Shown one piece after another: positions 16,453-24,910 of a stretch of DNA of 64,000 nucleotides (positions are counted from its first letter, which is position 1; each line of letters starts with the position of its first letter). The position numbers were made by a program, and so were the translations under genes. This DNA comes from Exiguobacterium qingdaonense. Its GTDB lineage: Bacteria > Bacillota > Bacilli > Exiguobacteriales > Exiguobacteriaceae. The notes below the pieces were generated by a model. It did not search any database and was not told where the DNA came from. It was given only the letters and a program-made list of their open reading frames with translations. The stretch spans positions 141,093 through 205,092 of the forward strand of contig NZ_JACSKY010000004.1 in the NCBI RefSeq assembly GCF_018617855.1, in the 5' to 3' direction.

Positions 16453-17448
16453 TTATTTCATCGCTGTTTGACCAATCATACATTGCGCGATCTGCACCGC
16501 ATTTGCCGCTGCCCCTTTTCGGACGTTATCTGCGACGCACCATAGATGGAACGTATTCGGTTGGGAGTCATCCCGTCGAATTCGACCGACATACACGTCA
16601 TCCGTCCCGTTCACATCAAGTGGCGTCGGATACGAAAGTTCGGCCGGATTGTCCATTAACACGACACCCGGCGCATCTGCGAGTACGGCTTTCACTTCCG
16701 CGACCGTCGCATCCCGTTCGAGCGTCACCGTGATTGCTACCGCATGACTGTTTCGTACTGGCACTCGGACACAAGTCGCGGTCACCCCGAGATTTGGCGC
16801 ATTTAATATTTTTCGCGTCTCATCCATCATCTTCTGCTCTTCTTTCGTGTAGCCATCTTCTAAAAATACATCGATATGTGGCAACACGTTATCATAAATT
16901 GGATATGGATAATTCATTGGCTCCTCTCCACGCGCACCGCGCTCGAGGTCGTCAATCCCTTTTTGCCCAGATCCGGATACCGCTTGATACGATGTATACG
17001 CGACACGTGTCAATCCGTATACTTCCGATAATGGTGCGAGCGCCACGACCGATTGAATCGTGGAACAGTTCGGATTCGCAATGAGCTTCTTCTCCGAACT
17101 GAGTTCGACCCGATTCACTTCCGGCACGATGAGTGGAATTCCTTCTTGCATTCGGAATGCGCTTGAATTGTCGATGACGATGACCCCTTGTTCACTCAAC
17201 CGCGGGGCATATTGCTCACTGATGCTTCCACCGGCAGAGAAGAGTGCGATATCGATCGGATCCGCATAAATCGTATCGTTCAATTCCCGAATCACGACTG
17301 ATTGTCCGTTCACTTCAACCGTCTTTCCTGCTGAGCGGGCCGAAGCGTATAATCTCAGTTCATTGATTGGAAACTCATATTCTGTTAAGACGTCAATCAT
17401 TTTTTGTCCGACGGCACCTGTTGCGCCGATGACTGCCACGTTGTACAT
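16453..17448 (-). CDS. asd: Aspartate-semialdehyde dehydrogenase
   Basis: 331 aa. It reduces aspartyl phosphate to aspartate semialdehyde with NADPH. The N-terminal GATGAVGQKMIDVL is the NADP site, FSAGGSISEQYAP and NPNCSTIQ contain the loop and catalytic cysteine, YQAVSGSGQKGIDDLE holds the glutamine region, and VPVRNSHAVAITV the catalytic histidine segment. It lies 11 bp after lysC and 12 bp before dapA, in the same operon. Confidence 0.95.
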   Translation of the reverse strand: MYNVAVIGATGAVGQKMIDVLTEYEFPINELRLYASARSAGKTVEVNGQSVVIRELNDTIYADPIDIALFSAGGSISEQYAPRLSEQGVIVIDNSSAFRMQEGIPLIVPEVNRVELSSEKKLIANPNCSTIQSVVALAPLSEVYGLTRVAYTSYQAVSGSGQKGIDDLERGARGEEPMNYPYPIYDNVLPHIDVFLEDGYTKEEQKMMDETRKILNAPNLGVTATCVRVPVRNSHAVAITVTLERDATVAEVKAVLADAPGVVLMDNPAELSYPTPLDVNGTDDVYVGRIRRDDSQPNTFHLWCVADNVRKGAAANAVQIAQCMIGQTAMK

Positions 17449-17459
17449 GGTGCTCCCCC

Positions 17460-18659
17460 TTATAAGTTGAACCGGGCCGCAATGGCTGCGACTGCCGCTT
17501 CTACATCTTGATCTTGAATCGTATAGGAAATACTGATTTCAGATGTCGTGACTTGGTAGAATGGAATCCCGATCTCGCGGAATGTCGCAAAGAGTTCTGA
17601 GGCGACACCTGTCGCGTCCCGCATGCCGATCCCGACGACCGAGATTTTTGCGTGTTCCGTGTGGCGGTCGATTTTGATTTGCGGCCAGGTCGCCATCAAC
17701 TCCGCGAGTGCTTCTTCTAAAAAAGCCTCTTCGTCGAGCGGACACGTAAACGATAGGAACACTTCCCCGTCAAACGCCGTCTGCGAAATCATATCGATGT
17801 TGACGTGGCGTTCTGACAATCGTTCAAAGATGTCCGCGACCCCGGCTGCCGTGTGCGGGATATGTTTGATTGAGACACTGAGTACGTTTTTGACGACACT
17901 CACACTCGTGACCGCTTTCTGTTCCATTGCTTGCGTCGTATCCATGATCCATGTTCCTCCTTCGCTCGAGAGCGTCTTTCCAACGAAAATATTCACATCA
18001 TACTTTTTCGCGAGCTCGACGCTTCGCATCTCCATCACTTTGGAGCCGAGTGCACTCATCTCCATCATCTCATCGTAAGAGACGGTGTCTAGACGCTTCG
18101 CCGCCGGATGAATCCGTGGGTCCGTCGTATACACCCCAGCCACATCCGTATAAATTTCACAACGTTGACTGAGGACGGCCGCGAGTGCGACGGCTGTCGT
18201 GTCCGAACCACCGCGCCCGAGTGTCGTGACGTCTCCTGCTTCATTCACACCTTGAAAACCAGCGACAATCAAGACATCGTATTGACGCAACTTCTCATGC
18301 AACACTTCTTTACGAATCGCTTTGATTTTGCTCTTCGTATGGATGCCCATCGTATCGATTCCGGCTTGTTGCCCGGTGAGCGAAATGGCAGGTACACCTC
18401 TCGAGTTCAAAGCGATACTGAGTAAACTGATTGTCTGTTCTTCTCCGACGGCTAGTAGCCGATCGAGTTCACGAATCATCGGACGGTCCGTAATTTGTTT
18501 AGCAAGCGACAGGAGCGAATCGGTCGTCTTGCCCATCGCCGATACGACGACGACCAATTTCTCACCTGTTGTGACGCGTGTCTGTAAATAGTCGGAAATG
18601 GCTTGTATTTGATCGATTGTGGCAACGGAGCTGCCACCAAATTTCAGTACGGTTGTCAT
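17460..18659 (-). CDS. lysC: Aspartokinase, lysine-riboswitch controlled
   Basis: 399 aa from ATG 18659. The frame is open much further upstream (to 18914), but that stretch is the riboswitch and its terminator; GGTGGGG six bases before ATG fixes the start. The kinase domain begins VLKFGGSSVAT; VVVVSAMGKTTDSLL and TLGRGGSDTTAVALA are the nucleotide and aspartate sites. Two ACT domains at the C-terminus (from about residue 265) provide allosteric control, presumably by lysine. It makes aspartyl phosphate, the first step for lysine and DAP. It is the first gene of the eight-gene operon. Confidence 0.95.
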   Translation of the reverse strand: MTTVLKFGGSSVATIDQIQAISDYLQTRVTTGEKLVVVVSAMGKTTDSLLSLAKQITDRPMIRELDRLLAVGEEQTISLLSIALNSRGVPAISLTGQQAGIDTMGIHTKSKIKAIRKEVLHEKLRQYDVLIVAGFQGVNEAGDVTTLGRGGSDTTAVALAAVLSQRCEIYTDVAGVYTTDPRIHPAAKRLDTVSYDEMMEMSALGSKVMEMRSVELAKKYDVNIFVGKTLSSEGGTWIMDTTQAMEQKAVTSVSVVKNVLSVSIKHIPHTAAGVADIFERLSERHVNIDMISQTAFDGEVFLSFTCPLDEEAFLEEALAELMATWPQIKIDRHTEHAKISVVGIGMRDATGVASELFATFREIGIPFYQVTTSEISISYTIQDQDVEAAVAAIAARFNL

Positions 18660-18691
18660 CAAGTTCCCCACCTTCAAGATGTCTACCAACA

Positions 18692-18740
18692 GAAAAAGCG
18701 GCAGACCGATAGGAAGCACTCTCCCTACGGCCTGCCGCTT
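18692..18740 (-). terminator. Attenuator terminator of the lysC L-box
   Basis: AAGCGGCAGGCCGTAGGGAG pairs with the complementary strand near CTCC..CTACGGCCTGCCGCTT in an imperfect long hairpin, with AGCGGCAG/CTGCCGCT at its base, followed by T5. It sits between the aptamer and the lysC RBS. Confidence 0.88.
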
Positions 18741-18777
18741 GTACGCGCAGTTGAAAAACGATTCGTAAATCGTTCCG

Positions 18778-18950
18778 TAGATAGCGCTCCATGGTAGTTG
18801 ACCATGGCAGTGTAGGCGTTGTTCACGACTACCCCAGCCTTCGTTCATACGCACGTGAACGTCGACTTCGGCGAATTTTCCCTTTCGACTTGGTCCGGAG
18901 TGCGTCCGTCTCAACCAAGCTTACTCATGTCATTCGCAACCTCTATCTGT
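18778..18950 (-). promoter_or_regulatory. Lysine riboswitch (L-box) upstream of lysC
   Basis: Minus-strand blocks in order: ACAGATAGAGGTTGCGAA (18933-18950), ATGAGTAAGCTTGGTTGAGA, ATTCGCCGAAGTCGACG, GAAGGCTGGGGTAGTCG, and the closing CATGGAGCGCTATCT (about 18778-18793). These are the conserved L-box elements. The aptamer is followed by the attenuator terminator, so lysine should switch the whole DAP operon off. Confidence 0.93.
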
Positions 18951-18965
18951 CAGTTGTTAGTATTA

Positions 18966-18994
18966 GTTATAACAAAACCGTACCTTCTTGCCAA
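18966..18994 (-). promoter_or_regulatory. Sigma-A promoter of the lysine/DAP operon
   Basis: -35 TTGGCA (18989-18994), 17-nt spacer, -10 TATAAC (18966-18971) on the minus strand, immediately upstream of the aptamer. Confidence 0.75.
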
Positions 18995-19031
18995 CCTTTT
19001 TTTAGAAAAATGGGATATTTCAAAAAAAGAG

Positions 19032-19460
19032 TTAGCATGTTTTTTTCATCATTCGATGTGGGATGAACGCATCCATAAATTCATCGCCAAACGCCTCATA
19101 CCCGATTTTTTCATAAAATGGGAGTGCTGTCAGTTGTGCGCCTAATCGTAATTCGACCAACCCTTGACGTTTCGCGACACGTTCGACCTCGTTCATAATA
19201 TCCTTCGCATATCCTTGTCCCCGCGCCGACTGAATCGTCGCCACCCGCTCCACTTTTCCGACCTTTGCATCGACGGGACGAAGGCGTGCCGTCGTCACAG
19301 GCTCGGAGTCCAGAAGACCGACAACATGTATACACGCATCGTCTAGGTCGTCATACTCTAAACTCGGATCGATTCCTTGTTCCTGGATAAATACGATCTC
19401 CCTTACTTGTCTGGCTTGTTCAATCAACATTGTGTCTTTTCCAGATTGAATCGTCAACAT
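19032..19460 (-). CDS. GNAT-family N-acetyltransferase (YjcF/ElaA-like)
   Basis: 142 aa. The acetyl-CoA-binding motif is ATIQSARGQGYAKDIM (Q/R-x-x-G-x-G/A), preceded by VGKVERV, and FYEKIGYEAFGDEFMDAFIPH is at the C-terminus as in the small YjcF-type acetyltransferases. The substrate is unknown. The ATG overlaps the last codons of the AlaX gene, so it is translated from the same message. No terminator separates it from the lysC promoter region. Confidence 0.85.
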   Translation of the reverse strand: MLTIQSGKDTMLIEQARQVREIVFIQEQGIDPSLEYDDLDDACIHVVGLLDSEPVTTARLRPVDAKVGKVERVATIQSARGQGYAKDIMNEVERVAKRQGLVELRLGAQLTALPFYEKIGYEAFGDEFMDAFIPHRMMKKTC

Positions 19461-20614
19461 GGGAGCACCCCTTCCTGCAATCGTTCGACAATTTCTTTCA
19501 TAGCCCGCTCCAGTTCCACCACGGATGTGAATCGTGCTTGCGCTTGTTTATGATTCCCGCCGCCGCGACCAATCTGCATCTGTTGTAGTGCTGCTCGGAG
19601 AAATGTACCGACCGGGAGATCATGGGTCCCATCGTGCATGACAAACAGTTTGTTCGTGCCATAGTTGGCGCCGACCGCAATTCGACCAGTCGCTGCAATC
19701 TGTTCGACAATTGCAGTCGTCAACGTCTCGGCTTCTGTACGTCCTACATGTAACGCCACATAGTTGTCCTCTTTTATAACGGCCTCTACTTTTGCTTTCG
19801 CAATTCGTCCTTCGAGCGCCTTAATCTCCCGCTCTCGTTCTAGACGGATCGTATGTTCTTCAATCACACGGGCCGCCACGGATTCATTCGTCGTCGAGAG
19901 CGTATGATGGATTGAACGTAGCGCCTCACGTGCTCGTTGGGTCGCTTTTAGCGCCCGATTCCCGGCCACGTATGTCAATCGGATATTTCCTCTCACTTTT
20001 TTGAGCGTCGTCACTTGAATCATACCGAGTTGCCCAGTCGTTTTTACATGTGTACCCCCACACGCGTTATAATCAAGCCCTTCAATTTCAACGATTCGAA
20101 TCATTCCTGTGCGGTCGGTTTCTTTCCGTAAGCGCGTCCGGTCTACTTCTGTTTCCGGAATCTCATAAACATGAATCGGATGGTTTTCAAAGATGAGTTG
20201 CTGTACCTCTTCTTCAAGTGCTTCAACTTGTGCCCAGTCCATCTCTGCCGTATCAATCTCGATGGATGAATCTTCTTCCCCGATTCCAAAGCTGAGCGTA
20301 CGAATGCCGTGACGATCTTCTAATATTGCCGTCAAAAGATGTTGAGCAGTATGCTGAATCGAATGATCCCGTCTCACACCCTCATCGATTCGAGCCTCTA
20401 CCGATGTGCCAGCAGGAAATGCTTCTGACAAAAGATGCCACACCTCACCATCCTTGATTTGTACATCCAATACATGATGCGTTCCAATCCAGCCCCGATC
20501 AGCCGGTTGTCCGCCGCCTTCTGCATAAAAAGGACTGTTCTTAAGTGTGTGCCAATACCCTGATTGATCCGTTTTAGTTGCAGTCACGATTGTTTCTAAT
20601 GTGTGTTGACTCAT
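19454..20614 (-). CDS. Alanyl-tRNA editing protein with DHHA1 domain (AlaX-L type)
   Basis: 386 aa from ATG 20614 with GGAGGAG just upstream; an upstream GTG lies inside the ribosome site. The N-terminal half resembles the AlaRS editing domain: PFYAEGGGQPADRGWIG, the zinc ligands HTAQHLL and CGGTHVKTTGQ. The C-terminal DHHA1 domain ends in IGRGGGNHKQAQARF. It should hydrolyse mischarged Ser- or Gly-tRNA(Ala) in trans. It is divergent from nagR and followed by an overlapping acetyltransferase gene. Confidence 0.9.
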   Translation of the reverse strand: MSQHTLETIVTATKTDQSGYWHTLKNSPFYAEGGGQPADRGWIGTHHVLDVQIKDGEVWHLLSEAFPAGTSVEARIDEGVRRDHSIQHTAQHLLTAILEDRHGIRTLSFGIGEEDSSIEIDTAEMDWAQVEALEEEVQQLIFENHPIHVYEIPETEVDRTRLRKETDRTGMIRIVEIEGLDYNACGGTHVKTTGQLGMIQVTTLKKVRGNIRLTYVAGNRALKATQRAREALRSIHHTLSTTNESVAARVIEEHTIRLEREREIKALEGRIAKAKVEAVIKEDNYVALHVGRTEAETLTTAIVEQIAATGRIAVGANYGTNKLFVMHDGTHDLPVGTFLRAALQQMQIGRGGGNHKQAQARFTSVVELERAMKEIVERLQEGVLPC

Positions 20615-20638
20615 CTTCTCCTCCACCTTTTCTCTATA

Positions 20639-20654
20639 ATCTGTTCAGACAACT
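20639..20654. promoter_or_regulatory. Probable NagR operator upstream of nagR
   Basis: ATCTGTTCAGACAACT agrees with the B. subtilis NagR (YvoA) operator ATTGGTATAGACAACT at 12 of 16 positions. It lies between the divergent alaX and nagR genes, suggesting autoregulation. Confidence 0.5.
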
Positions 20655-20709
20655 AGTTTAATTTCGTCTATAATGAAACATACAACTTCTCAGTCAGGAG
20701 CGAAATGAT

Positions 20710-21438
20710 ATGTTAGAAATTGATAAACAGTCTCCGTTACCTATTTATTATCAAATTGAAGCGTACTTAAAGCAACAAATTGATGACGGATTGTTAAAGC
20801 CAGGAGACACCTTACCTTCAGAACGAGAATTTTCCGAACAATTTCAAGTCAGTCGGATGACGATTCGCCAAGCGATCATGAACCTCGTCAACGCCGGATA
20901 TTTAAGGCGTCAAAAAGGACGGGGCACGTTCGTCGCGAGTCAGAAGATTGCGATGACATTATCCGGATTGACGAGTTTTTCTGAGGAAATCAAACATCGA
21001 GGGATGCGACCGCTCAGTCGCCTCTTGTCGTACGAGATCATCCCTGCAACCGACCGCATCGCTCAGCAACTAAGCATCCCGAACCAGACACCCGTGTACG
21101 AAATGAAGCGGCTTCGACTCGCCGATGACAATCCACTTGCTCTCGAAACCGCATATATCCCCGTCCGTTTATTGCCTGCCCTGACGGAAAAGGACGCCAC
21201 TGGGTCGATTTATGCATACGCCGAACAACACGGCTTACGTCTGAAGAATGCCACGCAGACACTCGAAGCGCGAAGCGCCGATACCGAAGAAGCCACGTTG
21301 TTAACCATTTCTCCAAATGCCCCGGTCCTATTGATTGACCAACGGACGTATCTCGAGGATGGCGAAATGTTTGAATATAGTCGTTCTCTCTTTCGTGGAG
21401 ACTCGTACTCTTTGACCGTCGCGATGGATCGCATATAA
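20710..21438 (+). CDS. nagR: GntR/HutC-family repressor of N-acetylglucosamine use
   Basis: 242 aa. An N-terminal GntR winged helix (LPIYYQIEAYLKQQI, PSEREFSEQFQVSRMTIRQA, GRGTFVAS) is joined to a UTRA effector domain (LTSFSEEIKHRG to the end), the layout of B. subtilis NagR/YvoA. That repressor is released by glucosamine-6-phosphate or GlcNAc-6-phosphate. The match is supported by a nearby operator here and a second one inside the nagA promoter. In this genome lytR lies between nagR and nagBA. Other HutC-type regulators are possible, but the two sites favour NagR. Confidence 0.85.
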   Translation: MLEIDKQSPLPIYYQIEAYLKQQIDDGLLKPGDTLPSEREFSEQFQVSRMTIRQAIMNLVNAGYLRRQKGRGTFVASQKIAMTLSGLTSFSEEIKHRGMRPLSRLLSYEIIPATDRIAQQLSIPNQTPVYEMKRLRLADDNPLALETAYIPVRLLPALTEKDATGSIYAYAEQHGLRLKNATQTLEARSADTEEATLLTISPNAPVLLIDQRTYLEDGEMFEYSRSLFRGDSYSLTVAMDRI

Positions 21439-21593
21439 CGGACGAATCAGCATTACAGTTTCGGTCCACTTTTTGATTCATATAAAACCTAAAATATCGT
21501 TGTCTGTACGGTGATGCCAAATTTTTTAGTGGAAACATCAACGACCAAATCAAATTCAAAGAAATCGCTCTGTCTTGAGATTAGCAACCATAT

Positions 21594-21628
21594 AAAAAAA
21601 CGCTCAGAAAATGAATTCTGAGCGTTTT
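21594..21628. terminator. Bidirectional terminator between nagR and the LCP gene
   Basis: CGCTCAGAA and TTCTGAGCG form a perfect nine-pair stem, with an A-run on the left and Ts on the right. Confidence 0.85.
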
Positions 21629-21634
21629 ACATGT

Positions 21635-22738
21635 TTATTGCGCTTCGTACGTCACTCCATACGGGTCTAACGTGTAAGATTCTAATTCTGTATCCGACAT
21701 CGTTTCAACTCGATTTCCTGCATCCGCTTGTTGGACACGATAACGCACTTCTTCAAGAAGTGGTTCGTTCAAGAAATAATAAAAGTGTCCATCATCTGCC
21801 CGAGCACCCTCACCGGTCAGTTGATACTGAACCGTATTATTCAATGCCCCGACATCTTCAATCAAACGCATATAGTCATTCGGTCCGAGTGTCGTCTGCA
21901 TATTGTCACCGACGGCTTTCAAGACCTTATCATAGTTATTGATGAGTGACGTGCCAAGTGATTGTTCGAGAACGGCGTTAATGACCTCCATCTGACGTTG
22001 TCCACGTCCGATGTCTCCGCGCGGGTCGTCGTATCGATTTCGGACGTAGGCGAGCGCCTCTTCACCAGAGAGTTGTTGAAGTCCCTGTTCGATTTGAACC
22101 GTCTCACGTGTCGCATCATAACTGTTTTGTTGTGATGAGAACGGGACATCGATTTCAACGCCACCTACCGCATCGATGAAGTCGACGAATCCTTGGAAGT
22201 TGAGAGAGACGACATGATCAATTTCAATGCCGACCAAGTCTTCAATCGTGTTCGTCGCCATCCGCATCCCATTGTTTGGATTCGATTCATCCATCGAACC
22301 GAAGTAGTAGGCGTGTGTAATCTTGTCTTGGTCAAGTCCTGTCTTTCCGTAAGGGATATTATAACCCGTGTAGTCGATATTGACATATGAGTCACGCGGG
22401 ATACTGAGCATCGTCGTCTGTTTTTCTTTCTTGTTCAAGATGACGACAATCATAACATCCGATCGTCCGAACTCTCCGCGCGCTTTCTTTTGAGGGGAGA
22501 GGTCCGTCCCTAAAACTAAGAACGACTCCGTATCTTCTTTATCAAAACGAGTCGGTTCCACCATCGGATCATCTTCTAACGTGACCTGGGTTCCGGACAA
22601 CATATTGTGTGCTTTATAAAAAGCTGTACCGTAAATGCTAGACCCCACAATAATCGCAATCAGCACGAGGGAACTAAATACCTTATAAAACGCAGACGGA
22701 CCTTTGCGCTGTCTACGAGTATGTGTTCTAGAATTCAT
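21635..22738 (-). CDS. LytR-CpsA-Psr family cell-wall glycopolymer ligase
   Basis: 367 aa from ATG 22738 (RBS GAAGGAG). A basic N-terminus is followed by one membrane anchor (VFSSLVLIAIIVGSSIYGTA, about residues 20-39); the LCP domain faces outside. Motifs: LGTDLSPQKKARGEFGRSD, MLSIPRDSYV, DKITHAYYFG, HVVSLNFQGF, GGVEIDVP and ALAYVRNRYDDPRGDIGRGQRQ, with the arginines and aspartates that bind the polyprenyl-pyrophosphate substrate. It transfers teichoic acid or similar polymers to peptidoglycan. A good promoter lies at 22776-22804. Confidence 0.9.
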   Translation of the reverse strand: MNSRTHTRRQRKGPSAFYKVFSSLVLIAIIVGSSIYGTAFYKAHNMLSGTQVTLEDDPMVEPTRFDKEDTESFLVLGTDLSPQKKARGEFGRSDVMIVVILNKKEKQTTMLSIPRDSYVNIDYTGYNIPYGKTGLDQDKITHAYYFGSMDESNPNNGMRMATNTIEDLVGIEIDHVVSLNFQGFVDFIDAVGGVEIDVPFSSQQNSYDATRETVQIEQGLQQLSGEEALAYVRNRYDDPRGDIGRGQRQMEVINAVLEQSLGTSLINNYDKVLKAVGDNMQTTLGPNDYMRLIEDVGALNNTVQYQLTGEGARADDGHFYYFLNEPLLEEVRYRVQQADAGNRVETMSDTELESYTLDPYGVTYEAQ

Positions 22739-22775
22739 GATCGTCTCCTTCGAGTCAAAATATTGAGCTTCACTC

Positions 22776-22804
22776 ATTATAGAGGAAAGTGTGAACTTTG
22801 TCGA
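22776..22804 (-). promoter_or_regulatory. Sigma-A promoter of the LCP gene
   Basis: -35 TCGACA (22799-22804), 17-nt spacer, -10 TATAAT (22776-22781) on the minus strand. Confidence 0.7.
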
Positions 22805-22853
22805 AAACGTTTTGATGACAATTTTGTTTCTTATATTTTCCCGTAGTTGAAAA

Positions 22854-22883
22854 CAAAAAAACCTACGGAAAATCTCCGCAGGT
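22854..22883 (-). terminator. Terminator of nagA-nagB
   Basis: On the minus strand ACCTGCGGA pairs with TCCGTAGGT (one G-U pair), followed by a T-run, a few bases after the nagB stop. Confidence 0.85.
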
Positions 22884-22886
22884 CCA

Positions 22887-23651
22887 TTAAGTACGAATCG
22901 TGAAAAACCGTGTTGCCGCTTCTTGTCCTCGTGCTTGAAGCGCTTCCGCACAACGAGATGCCGCTCTTTCATCGAGTACGACCGTTACACCTGGATGTGC
23001 TTGAAGGATTGTAGCCGGCCAGTCGACCGTCGGCACGCTTTCAATCATGTGCTGTACCGCTTCCGCTTTCCGTTCACCTGTGGCGACAAGGATGATTTCA
23101 CGTGCATTCATAATCGTGTCGAGTCCCATGGTGATCGCGTGCGTTGGAACATCTTCCAATCGATCAAAAAAGCGACGGTTAGCCTCTCGTGTTGATTCGG
23201 CGAGTTCGGTCACATGTGTCTTCGCATCAAGCGCTGTGCCCGGTTCATTAAATGCGATATGACCGTTTTCCCCGATACCAAGAAGTTGTAAGTCGACACC
23301 AAGCTTCCGGACGAGACCTTCGTAGCGAGCCGCCTCCGCTTCAGGGTCAGGTGCATCACCTTGAGGAAGATAACTTTGTTTGAACGGCACTTCGTCAAAT
23401 AAACGATCTTTCATAAAGCGGTTGTAGCTTTGTGGATGCTCTGGTGACAGACCAATATATTCATCCAAATTGACACTCGTGATGTGACTACAATCGAGCG
23501 CATCTTGCTTAAACATTTGATACATCCCGACCGGCGTGCTGCCTGTCGCGAGACCGAGTACGAAGTCATGTTTCCCTGAAATCCGTTCTTTCATGAGCGA
23601 ATAGGCGATTCGTTCCGCGTCGTTCGCTGTCTTTGCGACTAATACGTTCAT
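22887..23651 (-). CDS. nagB: Glucosamine-6-phosphate deaminase
   Basis: 254 aa from ATG 23651 (RBS GGGAGG); longer readings enter nagA. It converts glucosamine-6-phosphate to fructose-6-phosphate and ammonia. LGLATGSTPVGMY binds the sugar phosphate, SVNLDEYIGLSPEHPQSY holds the catalytic Asp, and LLGIGENGHIAFNEPG the catalytic His. THAITMGLDTIM follows. The start codon overlaps the nagA stop (ATGA). The C-terminal allosteric loop is short, as in the Bacillus enzyme. Confidence 0.95.
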   Translation of the reverse strand: MNVLVAKTANDAERIAYSLMKERISGKHDFVLGLATGSTPVGMYQMFKQDALDCSHITSVNLDEYIGLSPEHPQSYNRFMKDRLFDEVPFKQSYLPQGDAPDPEAEAARYEGLVRKLGVDLQLLGIGENGHIAFNEPGTALDAKTHVTELAESTREANRRFFDRLEDVPTHAITMGLDTIMNAREIILVATGERKAEAVQHMIESVPTVDWPATILQAHPGVTVVLDERAASRCAEALQARGQEAATRFFTIRT

Positions 23652-24796
23652 TTTTGTTCCTCCCGTTCGTAAACGATTTTTCCTTTGACGAAGGTCATCT
23701 GAACATGTGTCGTGGCATCCCACACGACAAGGTCTGCATCAAACCCTGGTTTGACTTCCCCTTTTGTCGTCAGTCCAAATTCTTTGGCCACATTCGTCGC
23801 GGTCATTTTGACTGCTTCTTCCACCGTACATCCCGTATATGTCTGGATATTCCGAAAGGCGGCGTCCATCGTCAAAACACTACCGGCAAGATTCCCGGCT
23901 TGAAGTCGCGCAGCCCCTTTCTCTACGATGACCGGTTGCCCCCCGAGCTCATACTGGCCGTCCGGTAGACCTTTCGCTCGCATCGCATCCGTGATGACGA
24001 TCAATTCATCTGCGCCTTTTAAACGGAACGCAAAATCGACCATCTCCGGACGACTATGAATCCCGTCCGGAATGATTTCTGCCATGACGCCTCTTTCTAA
24101 CAAGCAATACCCGACCGTTCCCGGTTCCCGATGGTGCAACCCACGCATTTGGTTATACAAATGCGTCCCATGTTTGACGCCTGCCTGTTTATTGTCTTCA
24201 AACGTGGCACTCGTATGACCCGCAGAACCGATGGCACCCGACTCACGAAGTGCCGCTTCAAATGCTCGAGCTCCCGGTCGTTCCGGTGCATAAGTGACAA
24301 GTCGAATATGTCCGCCCGCAAGCTCTTGCCATTTCCGAAACTGTTCGGCATCCGGGTCGATTATATGCTCCGCCGGTTGTGCCCCCGCCATCTCGACATT
24401 GACGAATGGACCCTCTAAATGAATCCCGAGGAGGGTCGTATCTTGCGCTTCAATGACGTCTCGAACCGCCGCCAATGCGTGCTCAATCGCCTCTTTTGAC
24501 TGCGTGATCGTCGTCGCGAAAAAAGATGTGACCCCTTCTTGTAACATGCTTTCGCTCAATCGTCGAAGTCGCGATGCATCCGCATCCATCGTATCAACTT
24601 CGTATCCTCCATGGATGTGTATATCGATGAGCCCCGGTGTGACGAGTGCCCCAGCGACATCGATCACGTGCTCATCTTGTTGTTCAAATTGTTCCATCGG
24701 CCCAATCTCGTCAATCGTTTGGTCACTCCATTTGATGTAGCCTCGCTCCCACGTTTGTTCCGCCGATACGATATGGGCATTGATCAACGTCCCCAC
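23648..24796 (-). CDS. nagA: N-acetylglucosamine-6-phosphate deacetylase
   Basis: 382 aa when started at GTG 24796, which has AAGGAG about ten bases upstream. The frame is open to 24865, but that region is the NagR-controlled promoter. The metal motif is GLIDIHIHGGYEVDTMDAD, then GIHLEGPFVN, GSAGHTSATFEDN, THLYNQMRGLHHREPG, IPDGIHSRPEM and VITDAMRAKGLPDG with the catalytic Asp, all typical of NagA. It makes glucosamine-6-phosphate for NagB, which follows with a four-base overlap. Confidence 0.94.
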   Translation of the reverse strand: MGTLINAHIVSAEQTWERGYIKWSDQTIDEIGPMEQFEQQDEHVIDVAGALVTPGLIDIHIHGGYEVDTMDADASRLRRLSESMLQEGVTSFFATTITQSKEAIEHALAAVRDVIEAQDTTLLGIHLEGPFVNVEMAGAQPAEHIIDPDAEQFRKWQELAGGHIRLVTYAPERPGARAFEAALRESGAIGSAGHTSATFEDNKQAGVKHGTHLYNQMRGLHHREPGTVGYCLLERGVMAEIIPDGIHSRPEMVDFAFRLKGADELIVITDAMRAKGLPDGQYELGGQPVIVEKGAARLQAGNLAGSVLTMDAAFRNIQTYTGCTVEEAVKMTATNVAKEFGLTTKGEVKPGFDADLVVWDATTHVQMTFVKGKIVYEREEQK

Positions 24797-24845
24797 CGGT
24801 TCACCACTCCTTTTTGTTTTCTTCCATGTTATCATAACCGATAAA

Positions 24846-24874
24846 AGTATAGTTGTATAGACCAATTCAGTTAA
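24846..24874 (-). promoter_or_regulatory. nagA-nagB promoter with NagR operator in the spacer
   Basis: -35 TTAACT (24869-24874), 17-nt spacer, -10 TATACT (24846-24851). The sequence AGTTGTATAGACCAAT at 24851-24866 is a near-palindromic NagR site (14 of 16 matches to the reverse complement of the B. subtilis operator) and fills the spacer, so bound NagR would block polymerase. Confidence 0.75.
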
Positions 24875-24876
24875 GT

Positions 24877-24907
24877 AAAAGATTGTTCACATTTGCGAAC
24901 AATCTTT
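24877..24907 (-). terminator. Terminator of the MATE gene
   Basis: AAAGATTGTTC and GAACAATCTTT make an eleven-pair stem with a nine-base loop. The T-run on the minus strand is short (TTTTA). It lies right against the nagA promoter. Confidence 0.7.
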
Positions 24908-24910
24908 GCA

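Noticed and set aside
18660..18914. N-terminal extension of lysC
   Set aside because: The extra 85 codons are the L-box aptamer and its terminator; the ATG at 18659 has the ribosome binding site and matches the family start.
22799..22815. cre-like GAAAACGTTTTGA near the LCP promoter
   Set aside because: The fixed TG at the left end is missing; it looks like a chance palindrome over the -35.
24797..24865. N-terminal extension of nagA
   Set aside because: It runs through the NagR operator and the -10; GTG 24796 has AAGGAG upstream.
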